The notes: generated by a model not told the origin, from the sequence alone. DNA of 64,000 nt from Adhaeribacter radiodurans (GCF_014075995.1 NZ_CP055153.1:434001-498000), one strand, 5' to 3'. Positions 34,246 through 44,411 are shown, numbered from the stretch's first letter. Numbers and translations: made by a program.

Positions 34246-36087
34246 TTGAGATATTTAGAAAGTCGAAAATATGTAGTTCAGGGCATATTTTTTACGGTGG
34301 GGATTGTATTTGCGCTCAAGCTGTTTTATATCCAAGTACTTGACCCGAAGTACAAGCTGGCCGCCGAAAATAATGCCATTCAAAAAATTGTACAGTATCC
34401 TTTTCGAGGTTTAATCTACGACCGAAATGGTAAGTTGCTGGTGCAAAATATTCCGGTTTATGATTTGATGGTGGTGCCTAAAGAAATCAAAGGTATTGAT
34501 ACAACGCGTTTCTGTCAGTTATTCCGGATATCCATAGAAGAATTCCGGCAGAAAATAAAAGAAGCTAAATTATACTCGTACGTAAAACCTTCCCCTTTTT
34601 TACCTAAGCTTACCACACAAGAGTTTGCCGCTATTCAGGATAATTTAATTGAATTTCCGGGTTTTTACATTAATGCCCGTACGGTACGTGGCTACTCGCA
34701 CCAAAGTTTGTCGCATGCGTTGGGTTATATAGGGGAGGTAAGCCCTAACCAATTAGCTAAACCAGAATATGCCCATTATACTCCCGGCGATTACATTGGT
34801 AAAAGCGGCATAGAGCTTAAATACGAAAAGTATTTAATGGGTAAAAAGGGTGTTAAGTACAAAATGGTGAATGTTCGGGGCATAGACAAAGGCCCTTTTA
34901 GAAACGGCGAATACGATACCTTAGCCGTAGCCGGTCAGGATTTAGTAAGTACCATTGATTTGGAACTGCAACAGTACGGCGAAAAGTTAATGGCGGGTAA
35001 ACGCGGTACAGTAGTAGCTATTGAGCCGGCAACCGGCGAAATATTATCCTTTATTTCGGCGCCGTTTTATGATCCGAATTTACTTACCGGAAAAGAATTA
35101 GGTAAAAACTACTTAAGTTTATTACGAGACCCAGATAAACCATTATTAAACCGGCCCCAAAGCTCTAAATATCCCCCAGGTTCTATTTTTAAGCTAGTAC
35201 AAGCTTTAATAGCCTTGGATCAGGGGGTAATTACTCCCGAAACAGGATTTCCTTGTAACCAGTCTTTAGTAAAATGTGCGCATGGGCACCCATATCCTAA
35301 AAATTTGGCTATCGGGATTGAGAATTCCTGTAATCCATACTTTTACATGGTTTTTAAAAACGTGGTAAACCGCGGAAAATCCCGTAATGTTTTTACCGAT
35401 ACCCGATTAGGATTAGATGATTGGAGAAAAGAGGTATTAACTTTTGGCTTTGCCAATAAACTGGGAGTAGATTTACCCTACGAAGTCCGGGGGAATATTC
35501 CTACATCATCGTACTACGATCGTGTGCATGGCCGTAATCATTGGAAATACCCTACTATTTATTCCTTAAGTATTGGGCAGGGCGAAACAGAGACAAGCCC
35601 CCTGCAAATGGCTAATTTAATGGCTACCATTGCCAACAAAGGGTATTACATTACGCCACATATTGTTAAAAGTGTAGGTAAAAACAAGCAACCCTTACCC
35701 GAGTTTCAGGAAAAGTGCTACACGTCAATTGATCAGAAACATTTCGAACCGGTGATTGAAGGTATGGCGCAAGTGGTATCTTCGCGCTGGGGAACTGGCT
35801 GGTGGGCCAATTTAAGTGGATTAGGCATTGAGATTTGCGGTAAAACCGGTACGGTACAAAATGCCCGAGGCCGTGACCACGCTGTTTTTGTGGCCTTTGC
35901 CCCCAGACAAAATCCAAAAATTGCTATTGCCGTTTACATCGAAAACGCTGGCTTCGGTTCAGTATCATCCTCTCCTTTGGCTAGTTTAATGATTCAGAAA
36001 TACCTGACTGGTAAAATAACGGGTCCTCAATGGAATCGTTGGGAAAATTGGCTGATAAACCAGGATTATTTAAGCTCGAAACATTAA
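34246..36087 (+). CDS. mrdA: Penicillin-binding protein 2
   Basis: A 613-residue class B PBP, the transpeptidase of the elongasome. TTG start. One membrane helix (about 11-30), PBP dimerisation domain (about 45-220, with YDRNGKLLVQN and YIGKSGIELKYEKYL), then the transpeptidase: S313-x-x-K316 in PPGSIFKLVQ, ENSCNPYF (SxN), and CGKTGTVQN (KTG). It acts in the periplasm with its glycosyltransferase partner RodA, whose gene overlaps the stop (TAATG). Confidence 0.96.
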   Translation: MRYLESRKYVVQGIFFTVGIVFALKLFYIQVLDPKYKLAAENNAIQKIVQYPFRGLIYDRNGKLLVQNIPVYDLMVVPKEIKGIDTTRFCQLFRISIEEFRQKIKEAKLYSYVKPSPFLPKLTTQEFAAIQDNLIEFPGFYINARTVRGYSHQSLSHALGYIGEVSPNQLAKPEYAHYTPGDYIGKSGIELKYEKYLMGKKGVKYKMVNVRGIDKGPFRNGEYDTLAVAGQDLVSTIDLELQQYGEKLMAGKRGTVVAIEPATGEILSFISAPFYDPNLLTGKELGKNYLSLLRDPDKPLLNRPQSSKYPPGSIFKLVQALIALDQGVITPETGFPCNQSLVKCAHGHPYPKNLAIGIENSCNPYFYMVFKNVVNRGKSRNVFTDTRLGLDDWRKEVLTFGFANKLGVDLPYEVRGNIPTSSYYDRVHGRNHWKYPTIYSLSIGQGETETSPLQMANLMATIANKGYYITPHIVKSVGKNKQPLPEFQEKCYTSIDQKHFEPVIEGMAQVVSSRWGTGWWANLSGLGIEICGKTGTVQNARGRDHAVFVAFAPRQNPKIAIAVYIENAGFGSVSSSPLASLMIQKYLTGKITGPQWNRWENWLINQDYLSSKH

Positions 36088-37364
36088 TGGTGCGGCAAGG
36101 AGATAGAATATCCCGGAACATAGATTGGATTACCGTAAGCTTATATGCAGCCCTGGTTATTTTAGGTTGGATAAACGTATATGCGGCTGTTTTTAATCCG
36201 GATTCCCACCCGAGCATCTTCGATTTTACTATGAATTCAGGGAAACAGCTGATTTGGATTGGCGCAGCAATAGTATTAATTATTGTATTGCTGGTAATTG
36301 ATTACAAAGCATACGATTCTTTTGCCTACCTGATTTATGCTTTTACCATTTTTATGCTGTTGGTAACGCTGGTGTTGGCTACTCCTATAAAAGGGTCGCG
36401 ATCGTGGCTGGTAATTGGAGAACTACGTTTGCAGCCCGCCGAGTTTGCTAAGTTTGCTACAGCCTTAGCTGTTTCTAAGTTTATGAGTAACGTAGATTTA
36501 CAACAGCAAAACTGGCGCGACCACGCAAAATTATCAGCTATTACTTTATTGCCGCCTTTATTAATTATACTTTCGAATGAAACGGGTTCGGCACTGGTAT
36601 TTGGGGCATTTTTACTTGCTTTTTTTCGCGAAGGCATGTCGCCGATAATTTTAATTATAGTGGCGGTAGTAGCTGCATTATTTATTCTAACCCTGATTTT
36701 TCCGAAGTTTTATCTGATTGGAGTTATTACTTTGTTAGTAGGTACTTATCTCTGGCTAAATCAACGATTGCTACGCAAGATTAAGCTTATTGGGCTATTG
36801 TATGCGGCAGTGGTTGTAATTATTTTCAGCGTAGATTTTTTGGTAAGTAACGTTTTGCAGCCGCACCAGCGCAGCCGCATTAATGCTTTTATTAACCCCG
36901 AAGCAGATCCGTTGGGTGATGGTTGGAACGTTATCCAATCTAAAATTGCTATTGGCTCGGGCGGCATATTGGGCAAGGGATTTTTACAAGGTACCCAAAC
37001 CAAGTTCGATTTTGTGCCGGAACAAAGTACTGACTTTATATTTTGCACCATTGGCGAAGAGCATGGCTGGTTAGGCAGTATGTTGCTGATTGTTTTATTT
37101 ATGGGTTTACTTACCCGTATAATTTTTATTGCCGAACGGCAAAAATCGGTGTTTGGGCGTACCTATGGCTATTGCGTTGCTTCTATTATTTTCTTTCATT
37201 TTCTGGTAAATGTAGGCATGACCATTGGGTTAGCGCCGGTAGTTGGTATTCCTTTGCCGTTTTTTAGCTATGGTGGTTCTTCGTTATGGTCGTTTACCAT
37301 TCTGCTCTTTATTTTATTGGCCTTGGATACGCACCGGAAACAGGATTTAAGCCGCGCTATTTAA
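36087..37364 (+). CDS. rodA: Peptidoglycan glycosyltransferase RodA
   Basis: A 425-residue SEDS-family glycosyltransferase with about ten membrane helices. Family motifs: GSRSWLVIGELRLQPAEFAK, LSNETGSALVFGAF, the WNVIQSKIAIGSGGILGKGF loop, QGTQTKFDFVPEQSTDFIF and PLPFFSYGGSS. The frame opens at ATG 36030 inside mrdA, but ATG 36087 overlaps the mrdA stop (TAATG) and gives the usual MVRQGDRISRNIDW start, so I prefer it. Last gene of the elongasome operon; it is convergent with the GH20-like gene 71 bp away. Confidence 0.95.
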   Translation: MVRQGDRISRNIDWITVSLYAALVILGWINVYAAVFNPDSHPSIFDFTMNSGKQLIWIGAAIVLIIVLLVIDYKAYDSFAYLIYAFTIFMLLVTLVLATPIKGSRSWLVIGELRLQPAEFAKFATALAVSKFMSNVDLQQQNWRDHAKLSAITLLPPLLIILSNETGSALVFGAFLLAFFREGMSPIILIIVAVVAALFILTLIFPKFYLIGVITLLVGTYLWLNQRLLRKIKLIGLLYAAVVVIIFSVDFLVSNVLQPHQRSRINAFINPEADPLGDGWNVIQSKIAIGSGGILGKGFLQGTQTKFDFVPEQSTDFIFCTIGEEHGWLGSMLLIVLFMGLLTRIIFIAERQKSVFGRTYGYCVASIIFFHFLVNVGMTIGLAPVVGIPLPFFSYGGSSLWSFTILLFILLALDTHRKQDLSRAI

Positions 37365-37435
37365 CAGCACTATTTTACTAATTTTCTCTAAGTTTATACA
37401 TTCAGTTTTAAACTTTAATGCTATAGTAAACTCAC

Positions 37436-38587
37436 CTATTTTTTCTTTTTTCCTTTGCGCTCTTTTTTAGCGGGTTTATCTAAATCTGTAATTTTAGCAT
37501 ACATGGTTCTAAAAGTATTCCAGGGCGTGTTTTCACCGGCTTCGGCATCTATTTTTCGACCGTAGTAACCATCCAGGAAAGCTTCGGCTCCCGACCAAAC
37601 TGTTTGCATCATTCCCTGATAGCGGTCTTTCATTTCCTTAGTAGCCGATGTCCGGAATTTTAACATATCATCTACCTGAGCCAAAGCTACAGTAGGTTGC
37701 CGCCAAGGACAGGTAATTACCTGAAATCCCTTCATGGCAAAGTAAACGGCAGTCTGGTCAGGCCGTTCGTAGTGCCAGTCGCAAATTACTACGTCTTTGG
37801 GTATCATATCAATTGCCCGATGGGTGTTGTTGAAGCTGGCTTCCCAGATGCCCATACCGGTTGTTTTGCCATCTATTAACCGGTCACCCCAAATCCATAA
37901 TTCTTTTTTATTTTGCGCCAGGTGGTCGCGGATTTTCTTTACTTCTCCGGCAAAAAGCTCAGCTTTGTCGCGACCGGAGCAACGCGGACATTTATCATCG
38001 CCAATGTAGAAAACTTCGTCCATTCCGGCGTGAAAAGCATCGGTTTCAAAAGCTTCGGTAATTTCGTCCACTAACGCAAAAACCACCGGATGTACTCCCG
38101 GGTGCAGCGGGCAGTAACTTTTACAATACAAATTATCTGGATTCGGCCATTCGTACTTAGCCGGCATTTTTACGTGGGGCGTTTCGTCGAAAGTAGGGTA
38201 TACGCGCAATAAGTTATACGTAGTAGTTGCCCAGGATTGGTGGCCCAGTAAATTTATTTGAGGAATAATCCGGATATTATTTGTTTTGCAGGCTGCAACG
38301 AGCTTTTTAACGTCGGCTTTAGATAAAGCTACCGAATCGCGCAACTCCGGATGGCTTTCGAATTGGAAATTAAAATCAACCCGTAAAATTAGGGTATTTA
38401 CCTTGCGGGGAGCCAGTTCTTCGTTAATAAAAGTAACAAAGGCATCTACCCCCTGGGGTTTAGGCGCCCCAATACAAAACCCTCGAACAACCAGCAAGGT
38501 GTCTAGTTTTTGTTGAGCCAGAGCCGGAGTTTGCATCACGAAAAAACTTATACAAAGAAATAGCAGGCTACACGCGTAGTTTTTCAT
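37436..38587 (-). CDS. GH20-like beta-N-acetylhexosaminidase-related protein
   Basis: A 383-residue exported protein: signal peptide (MKNYACSLLFLCISFFVMQTPALAQ) and a TIM-barrel resembling family GH20. The catalytic pair is visible as D190-E191 in FHAGMDEVF, the HxGxDE pattern of GH20 where the Asp assists and the Glu is the acid. LVAACKTNNIRIIPQINLLGHQ is the usual barrel strand before the active site. It lacks the N-terminal GH20b domain of full-length enzymes. The C-terminus is Lys-rich. It closes the amino-sugar locus and would supply GlcNAc from glycans. Activity is inferred. Confidence 0.8.
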   Translation of the reverse strand: MKNYACSLLFLCISFFVMQTPALAQQKLDTLLVVRGFCIGAPKPQGVDAFVTFINEELAPRKVNTLILRVDFNFQFESHPELRDSVALSKADVKKLVAACKTNNIRIIPQINLLGHQSWATTTYNLLRVYPTFDETPHVKMPAKYEWPNPDNLYCKSYCPLHPGVHPVVFALVDEITEAFETDAFHAGMDEVFYIGDDKCPRCSGRDKAELFAGEVKKIRDHLAQNKKELWIWGDRLIDGKTTGMGIWEASFNNTHRAIDMIPKDVVICDWHYERPDQTAVYFAMKGFQVITCPWRQPTVALAQVDDMLKFRTSATKEMKDRYQGMMQTVWSGAEAFLDGYYGRKIDAEAGENTPWNTFRTMYAKITDLDKPAKKERKGKKKK

Positions 38588-38715
38588 ATTATAAATGCAT
38601 TCGTTTTAGGAAGGAAAGTAAATAGATTTAGTAAAAGTTATGTACTAAGAAATAAGACACACTTAAACAGAACTGGAATAAAGTTTCAGTCCGCAAAAAT
38701 TCAAAAAATTTAATT

Positions 38716-39966
38716 TTAAAGTTTCAGCCGAATACCTTTTTTGCTGAGTAAGCCTGCTACCCAAACGCAGAGCAAGGCAAACACAAAGGATTTTAAAAGG
38801 CCAACTCCTCCTGTGAGCATAAATTCCGGCCAATGAATATTTAAAAGCTGTACCCCGGCATAGGCAAAGTAAGGCATTAAGTAACACAGCAAAGTGTCGG
38901 TTCCGGCGGGTTTTATAAATGCAAACCAACGCGCTTTGCCACTTACATCGGCTATCCAATAAATAACTAAAAAAGTAAGAATGGTTAAGGCGCTGCAGAT
39001 AAATAACCAAGGCGGAGTAGCCCCCAGTTTAGCAATTCCCCAAAACGTGCGGGTATAAAAGCCGAGTAAAATCAGTCCTGCTGAAATAGCAATAAAAGCT
39101 TGTGTGGTTTTACTAGGCGAGTTTTGTTTTTGCAGGTATTTAAAAAGCAAAGTAGTTAAAGCGCCTCCCAAACTAAGAGCTACCAGAGTACCCCCCAGAA
39201 TAGGACTGGGCAGAAGTTGGATTATGCTGCCTTCCGGAATTAATTTGGCCGCCGCCACCATGCTTAAACCGCAGAACAATACCCAGGCGGCCACAATAAT
39301 CACCTGCCGTTTCCCGGCAAATAAAGTAATAAGCGCACTGGTAAAATACGACCAACCAATTAACCCCAGAATGCCCCACCAATAAATAGAAAAACGATTA
39401 GCAGCATCGTCTTCGCCGCCCCGGTAAAGGAAAGCTAGTACGAGCAATATAGCAATGCCAACGCCTTGCAAAATACGGGCTGTTTGGGTTTTAATAGAAG
39501 CAGGATAAATGTTCCAGATAAGAATGAAAGAAATACAGGAAAGGGAATACCATACTACCCGGGGCATACCGGTTGCGGCAGCATTAATGTATTCGCCGTT
39601 TACCAGAAATAAACCCATTACCAGCAAACCTATTGTTCGGGTTACAATATGCCCCAATAAAGTAAAATTACTGTCGCCTTTTGCTTTACGATTGGCTATG
39701 GCCAATGGAAGCGACATTCCAACAATAAATAAAAAAGCCGGAAATATGGTGTCGGCTAGTCCCATGCCATCTACCCCTCGGGGAACGTGTTCTAACCAGG
39801 CCGGAATATTTTTTAACGACCAGAGGTCATTTACAAATATCATGAGAACCATAGTTATAGCCCGCAAAATATCTATAGAAGCTAAGCGGTTGGGAGAAGT
39901 TGGAGCCGCAGAAACAGGTTTTAAATCCGGAGCATCAGAAACGAGCTGGGTTTGCGTAAGGGCCAT
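38716..39966 (-). CDS. DUF5009 / NagX-like membrane acyltransferase
   Basis: A 416-residue membrane protein with about ten or eleven helices, related to heparan-alpha-glucosaminide N-acetyltransferase (HGSNAT) and to NagX of GlcNAc loci. Typical start: RLASIDILRAITMVLMIFVND and GMGLADTIFPAFLFIVGMSLPLAI. The charged N-terminal tail (about 25 residues) is cytosolic. HGSNAT moves acetyl groups across the membrane to terminal glucosamine; NagX may do similarly or deacylate. Position between nagA and the GH20-like gene supports an amino-sugar role. The exact reaction is unknown. Confidence 0.85.
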   Translation of the reverse strand: MALTQTQLVSDAPDLKPVSAAPTSPNRLASIDILRAITMVLMIFVNDLWSLKNIPAWLEHVPRGVDGMGLADTIFPAFLFIVGMSLPLAIANRKAKGDSNFTLLGHIVTRTIGLLVMGLFLVNGEYINAAATGMPRVVWYSLSCISFILIWNIYPASIKTQTARILQGVGIAILLVLAFLYRGGEDDAANRFSIYWWGILGLIGWSYFTSALITLFAGKRQVIIVAAWVLFCGLSMVAAAKLIPEGSIIQLLPSPILGGTLVALSLGGALTTLLFKYLQKQNSPSKTTQAFIAISAGLILLGFYTRTFWGIAKLGATPPWLFICSALTILTFLVIYWIADVSGKARWFAFIKPAGTDTLLCYLMPYFAYAGVQLLNIHWPEFMLTGGVGLLKSFVFALLCVWVAGLLSKKGIRLKL

Positions 39967-40123
39967 AGTTGTCGATTTTACCTGGGTAATATATAGAAAT
40001 TATATTAAGTAATCAACTCAAAAAAAGCATCTTATAACCATCACAAGGGTATAAAATAAATTCTCGTTTCTTGATTGAAAGAAAGGTGATTCCCCGTTAA
40101 AAGTAGCCGTTGCTTTAATATTG

Positions 40124-41311
40124 CTAAACAAAATAAACTACTTCTCCTTTAATAATAGTAGAATCTATAGTAATGTTTGAATCAAATACTACTATGTCGG
40201 CATCTTTACCAACTGCCAGCGTTCCTTTCTTTTCTAAAATTCCTAAAATTCTAGCTGGGGTACTGGTCATCATTCGAACGGCATCTACTAAAGGAACATC
40301 GGCCTGAAAAACCATATTCCGTACCAAGCGGTCGGTGGTGGCTACGCTGCCAGCAAAAGAACTTCGGTCGGGTAATTTGGCTACGTCGTCTTCTACAATT
40401 ACTTTTAAACCGTTGTGTTTACTTCCTAAAATACTCTCGCCGGGGGGCATTCCGGCTGCCCGCATGGCATCGGTGATTAATGCTGTCCGGTCTGGGCCTT
40501 TAGTTTTGTAAACCAGTTTTAAAAGCGGCGGCGGCAAATGAATGCCGTCAGCAATTATTTCCACGTCCATTTCGTCGAGGATAAAAGCGCTTTCAATTAC
40601 CCCGGCGTAGCGGAAAGCATTTCGGCGGGTAACCCCCGACATAGCCGAGTAAAGATGTGTAGCCAGGGTATAGCCATTTTCAAAAGCTTCAATAACGTGC
40701 TCGTAAATAGCATCGGTATGCGCAACGGCGGCTAAAATTCCTTTGGAACGTAAATACTGACCAAATTCAATCGCTCCTTTTAATTCCGGAGCGGCACTCC
40801 AGCGTTTAATCGAAGCAGAACGAGCCAGGATATCGGTATATTCTTTTGGGTCGGGGTCGCGAATGTAACGAGGGTCCTGCGCCCCCCGCTGGGTCATAGC
40901 AAAGTAAGGACCTTCTAAATGTAACCCCAGAAACTGAGCGCCTTTTTTATTATTTTTATCGGCCTGCTCGTAAATTTCAAGTGTTTGCAGTAATTCTTCG
41001 TGCGTACTGGTAAGGGTAGTTGGTAGCATAGCCGTGGTGCCATACCGGGCATGCGTCTCTGCTATTTTTAAAAAAGCTTCTTCCGTACCATCCATAAAAT
41101 CGTGCCCGCCACCGCCGTGCACATGAATATCAATAAAACCCGGCGCAATGTATTTCCCCTGCACATCTATTTCCCGCGCATCGGCTACTTCTATATTTCC
41201 TTCACTTACCGCGGTAATTTTACCCTCGTTTATTAATATGGTGCCATTAGGAATAATTCGGTAAGGCGTAATTATTCTACCATTGTATAATTTTAACTTT
41301 TGTGGAATCAT
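40124..41311 (-). CDS. nagA: N-acetylglucosamine-6-phosphate deacetylase
   Basis: A 395-residue amidohydrolase that turns GlcNAc-6-P into GlcN-6-P and acetate. Motifs: FIDIHVHGGGGHDFMDGT, LHLEGPYFAMTQRGA, a metal-binding His in AVAHTD and THLYSAMSG, and LITDAMRAAGMPPG with the catalytic Asp. Complete. It lies 40 bp after the transporter gene. Its product is the substrate of NagB, encoded at the start of the same leftward locus. Confidence 0.95.
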   Translation of the reverse strand: MIPQKLKLYNGRIITPYRIIPNGTILINEGKITAVSEGNIEVADAREIDVQGKYIAPGFIDIHVHGGGGHDFMDGTEEAFLKIAETHARYGTTAMLPTTLTSTHEELLQTLEIYEQADKNNKKGAQFLGLHLEGPYFAMTQRGAQDPRYIRDPDPKEYTDILARSASIKRWSAAPELKGAIEFGQYLRSKGILAAVAHTDAIYEHVIEAFENGYTLATHLYSAMSGVTRRNAFRYAGVIESAFILDEMDVEIIADGIHLPPPLLKLVYKTKGPDRTALITDAMRAAGMPPGESILGSKHNGLKVIVEDDVAKLPDRSSFAGSVATTDRLVRNMVFQADVPLVDAVRMMTSTPARILGILEKKGTLAVGKDADIVVFDSNITIDSTIIKGEVVYFV

Positions 41312-41351
41312 GAATAGAAATTTAATTAAAAGCAGGAAAGATTAAAATAAA

Positions 41352-42695
41352 TTATTTCCAACTCCGGATGCGGTGCCCCCGGAAAGCGTAAAATACCAGG
41401 TAAAGGTAACACGGAAATAATACCCAATAAGCAGTGCGAACGTCGTAAGCATCGGCAAAATAGCCGTAAAATAAAGGCAGAATGGCATTGCCGCATAAAC
41501 CCATAATCATAACGGAAGCACCGATTTTAGTAAATCGGCCTAATCCATCTAAGGCTAAAGGCCAGATGCCGGCCCAAACCAGTGAGTTCGCTAAGCCTAA
41601 CAACACCACAAACCAGATGGAGACGTCCGAAGTATGGCCTAAAAATGAAACCTGTCCTTTGGCAAAGAGGATGAATAAAGTAAAAACCGCGCCCATTAAG
41701 GTAAATAAGCGCAAAGTATTTACCTGGCTGATAAATTTTGGGATAAAAATAATTCCCAGAATGTACCCGCAAATAGTGACAAATAAGGTATAGGACGGAA
41801 AAACTTTAGCTTCCATTAAATCAATGTGCATGGAATTGGCATAGCCGATAATGGTATCAATGGCAATTACCTGGGTACCAACGTGGAGAAAAATAGCAAA
41901 AGCGCCTAAAATTAAGTGGGGAAACTGAAGAATACTGGTTTTGTCGGAATTGGCTAAAGCTACTTCTGCCGTTTCTTGTTCGGTATTAATATCTGGCAGA
42001 GGCGAGTACCGAACCAGTAAACCTAAACCTAAAAGTACCACACCAATACAGGTGTAAGGCACAATTACCCGGCGAATTAAAGCATCCAGAGCCGTGTTTT
42101 TTTCAGCTTCACCCATGGTAGCCAATTGGGTGAACAATTCCGTGTCGTTTGCTTTTAGAATTACCGCGGCAAAGATTATGGGGGCCAGAATGCCCGCTCC
42201 TTTGTTACAAATGCCCATGATACTAATGCGCTGGGCCGCGCGTTCTTTGGGACCTAATACGGTGATGTAAGGATTAGCTGCCGTTTGCAGAATAGCCAAA
42301 CCTACCCCAATGGTAAACAATCCAATTAAAAATATTTCATAGGTACGAGTATAAGCTGCCGGAACAAAAATAAAAGCCCCGACGGCCATGGTCCAAAATC
42401 CAAACATCATTCCCTTTTTAAAACCTACTTTTTTTAGAAAAAAGGAAGCCGGAACCGACATGAAAAAGTAAGAAATGTAAAAAGCAAAAGTTACCAGGTA
42501 AGCTTTAAAATGAGTCAGTTCGCAGGCTATTTTAAAATAAGGAATCAGAATGGCATTTACCCAGGACACAAACCCAAAAATAAAAAACAGCAGACCAATA
42601 ATAAGAATAGAAATAACCGTATCGCGCTTGCTTAAAGAACTAACAGCTACCAATGAAGTTGGTTTGTTGGTGGTTACTTCTATCGTTTTGTTCAT
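41352..42695 (-). CDS. nagP: Sugar MFS transporter, NagP-like (FHS family)
   Basis: A 447-residue, twelve-helix proton-coupled sugar transporter of the fucose:H+ symporter family. The FGFVSWVNAILIPYFKIACEL helix, FLKKVGFKKGMMFGF loop and GIGLAILQTAANPYITVLGP are the family signatures. Among FHS members the neighbouring nagA and nagB point to N-acetylglucosamine (NagP type). A cytosolic N-terminal Thr/Ser-rich tail precedes the first helix. Substrate assignment rests on context. Confidence 0.88.
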   Translation of the reverse strand: MNKTIEVTTNKPTSLVAVSSLSKRDTVISILIIGLLFFIFGFVSWVNAILIPYFKIACELTHFKAYLVTFAFYISYFFMSVPASFFLKKVGFKKGMMFGFWTMAVGAFIFVPAAYTRTYEIFLIGLFTIGVGLAILQTAANPYITVLGPKERAAQRISIMGICNKGAGILAPIIFAAVILKANDTELFTQLATMGEAEKNTALDALIRRVIVPYTCIGVVLLGLGLLVRYSPLPDINTEQETAEVALANSDKTSILQFPHLILGAFAIFLHVGTQVIAIDTIIGYANSMHIDLMEAKVFPSYTLFVTICGYILGIIFIPKFISQVNTLRLFTLMGAVFTLFILFAKGQVSFLGHTSDVSIWFVVLLGLANSLVWAGIWPLALDGLGRFTKIGASVMIMGLCGNAILPLFYGYFADAYDVRTAYWVLFPCYLYLVFYAFRGHRIRSWK

Positions 42696-43067
42696 TGCTG
42701 TTTAGCAGATTTAATTATAGACTAGTGTTATTGTATTGGTTTATCCGTTGTGCCTGTACCAGTCTCAAGGCTATGGCGCTAACTTGTTTGAACCGTAACC
42801 CGTTTACCCCTCCGCTTGCGGCAACTCCCCTTAAAACAGGGGAGGAGATGCTGCTACTACTACTACTACTATCCTCTTTCGTTTGAATGCCTTGTTACTT
42901 GGCACCAGAATTTTAGAAGGCTCTCCACAATTAAACTGGTGAAGTTTATTCTTTGCTACAGTTGTTACTAATTACTCTTTGTGGAAATTTAGTTATTGGA
43001 TGCTCAGATATTTTTGGTTTTCCTTTAAGTGAATAAATAAATTAGTAAATGGTAACTGGTAAATTGA
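42696..43067. other. 372-bp spacer with a REP-like element and a CTA microsatellite
   Basis: Separates the nagP-like gene from the upstream oxidoreductase. Contains the REP-like element at 42806-42846 and a (CTA)n tract at about 42851-42871. No ORF is supported. Confidence 0.5.
42806..42846. repeat. REP-like palindromic element
   Basis: Two adjacent hairpins: CCGC-TT-GCGG (42812-42821) and CTCCCCT-TAAAAC-AGGGGAG (42825-42844), in an ACCCCTCC...GGGGAGGAG frame. This resembles REP-like elements seen in other Cytophagales; only one copy is in the window. Confidence 0.5.
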
Positions 43068-44411
43068 CTATACTTTCGGTTCCCAACCCGGTTGGTATTC
43101 GCGGCTCCAGAATTTCATGGCTTCGTTATCATTAATAATGTGGCCGTTTTCCGGGTTAATGTTTAACGTATGGCCCGACCGAAGGGCAATATTGCCTAAT
43201 TGAACCAGTAAAGTACTTTGATGGCCACTTAAAATATCAGAATTTACTTTGGTGCCTTGGCGGATACCATCAAAAAAGTTTCGGATATGGAAAGCATCTA
43301 ATTCCTGAGCGGGGTCGGCCAGGTTACGGGCATCAATTTCCATGTCGTTCTTTACTTCTTTTACAACTTTGTTCTGCAAATCGTAAATAATGTAAGAGTT
43401 GCCGCTTTCAATTAATAAAGAACCGTTCTCACCATAAAACATTACCCCCGCACTATTGCCTTCAATGGTACGGCCATTGCAACTACGGCCTTCCCAAACC
43501 ATGCTCGTACGGTTATTAAATTCCATAGTAATAACTTGGGTATCGGGAGTTTGCCAATCATCCTGGTAACGGTAACGTCCACCGGCCGAAGTAACCCGCG
43601 TAGGATAATCCACGCCTAAGCCCCAACGCGCTAAATCTACCATGTGGGTGCCGTTATTTAAAGATTCGCCGGTACCCCAGTTCCAGAACCAATGCCAGTT
43701 GTAATGAATTAAGTTATCGCGGTAAGGTTGGCGTGGTGCGGGGCCTTGCCATAGTTCATAATTAAGCCACGAAGGCACCGGCACTTCATTACCTTTGCCA
43801 ATAGACGGCCGGTTATTGGTGTACCAACTTTTGGCAAAATAAGGCCGACCGATTACTCCGGCATGTAATTCTTTAATAGCTGCTACTACATTGGGCCAGG
43901 AACGGCGCTGGTTTCCCAATTGAATAACCCGGTTGTATTTTTTAGCGGCTTCCACTACCATTTCGCCTTCTTTGGGGTTATGGCTGGCTGGTTTTTCGAG
44001 GTAAACGTGTTTGCCCGCTTTACAGGCCAGAATGGCTGCCGGCGCATGCCAGTGGTCGGGAGCGGTTACAATTAATGCATCCAGGTTTTTAACTTCGAGA
44101 GCTTTTCTAAAATCGGGTGCCGCTTTAGGTTTCTTTTTCTGAATGGGTTCTACGGTAGCAATACATTTAGCAGCGGCCCGGGAGTCCACGTCAGAAATAT
44201 AGAGTACTTCGCAATTCTCCTGCCGGGCAAAATTGCTGGCAACGGCTAGCCCCCTGGAATTAACTCCCATACTGGCTACTTTAATGCGTTCATTAGCTCC
44301 TAGTATGTTGCCGTAACTCTTGGCACTAAAACCAGGCAATACACCCCCAAAAGAAACAGCTGCCGCTCCGGTAACAGCATTTTTTATGAATAATCGACGC
44401 GTGCTCTTCAT
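43068..44411 (-). CDS. Gfo/Idh/MocA oxidoreductase (exported, Tat-like leader)
   Basis: A 447-residue NAD(P)-dependent oxidoreductase of the Gfo/Idh/MocA family. Leader MKSTRRLFIKNAVTGAAAVS is Tat-like. Rossmann domain (about 42-165) with ASMGVNSRGLAV, APDHWHAPAAILACKAGKHVYLEKP (the EKP motif). C-terminal domain with WHWFWNWGTGESLNNGTHMVDLARWGL. Such proteins oxidise or isomerise sugars; some relatives (GH109) are glycosidases, but nothing here proves that. Its position between nagB and nagP, next to a second Gfo/Idh/MocA gene, suggests an extra step on an amino sugar or glycan fragment in the periplasm. The substrate is unknown. Confidence 0.85.
   Translation of the reverse strand: MKSTRRLFIKNAVTGAAAVSFGGVLPGFSAKSYGNILGANERIKVASMGVNSRGLAVASNFARQENCEVLYISDVDSRAAAKCIATVEPIQKKKPKAAPDFRKALEVKNLDALIVTAPDHWHAPAAILACKAGKHVYLEKPASHNPKEGEMVVEAAKKYNRVIQLGNQRRSWPNVVAAIKELHAGVIGRPYFAKSWYTNNRPSIGKGNEVPVPSWLNYELWQGPAPRQPYRDNLIHYNWHWFWNWGTGESLNNGTHMVDLARWGLGVDYPTRVTSAGGRYRYQDDWQTPDTQVITMEFNNRTSMVWEGRSCNGRTIEGNSAGVMFYGENGSLLIESGNSYIIYDLQNKVVKEVKNDMEIDARNLADPAQELDAFHIRNFFDGIRQGTKVNSDILSGHQSTLLVQLGNIALRSGHTLNINPENGHIINDNEAMKFWSREYQPGWEPKV

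Noticed and set aside
43068-44411. GH109-type alpha-N-acetylgalactosaminidase
   Set aside because: The protein has the generic Gfo/Idh/MocA layout; I cannot see features that set it apart as GH109.
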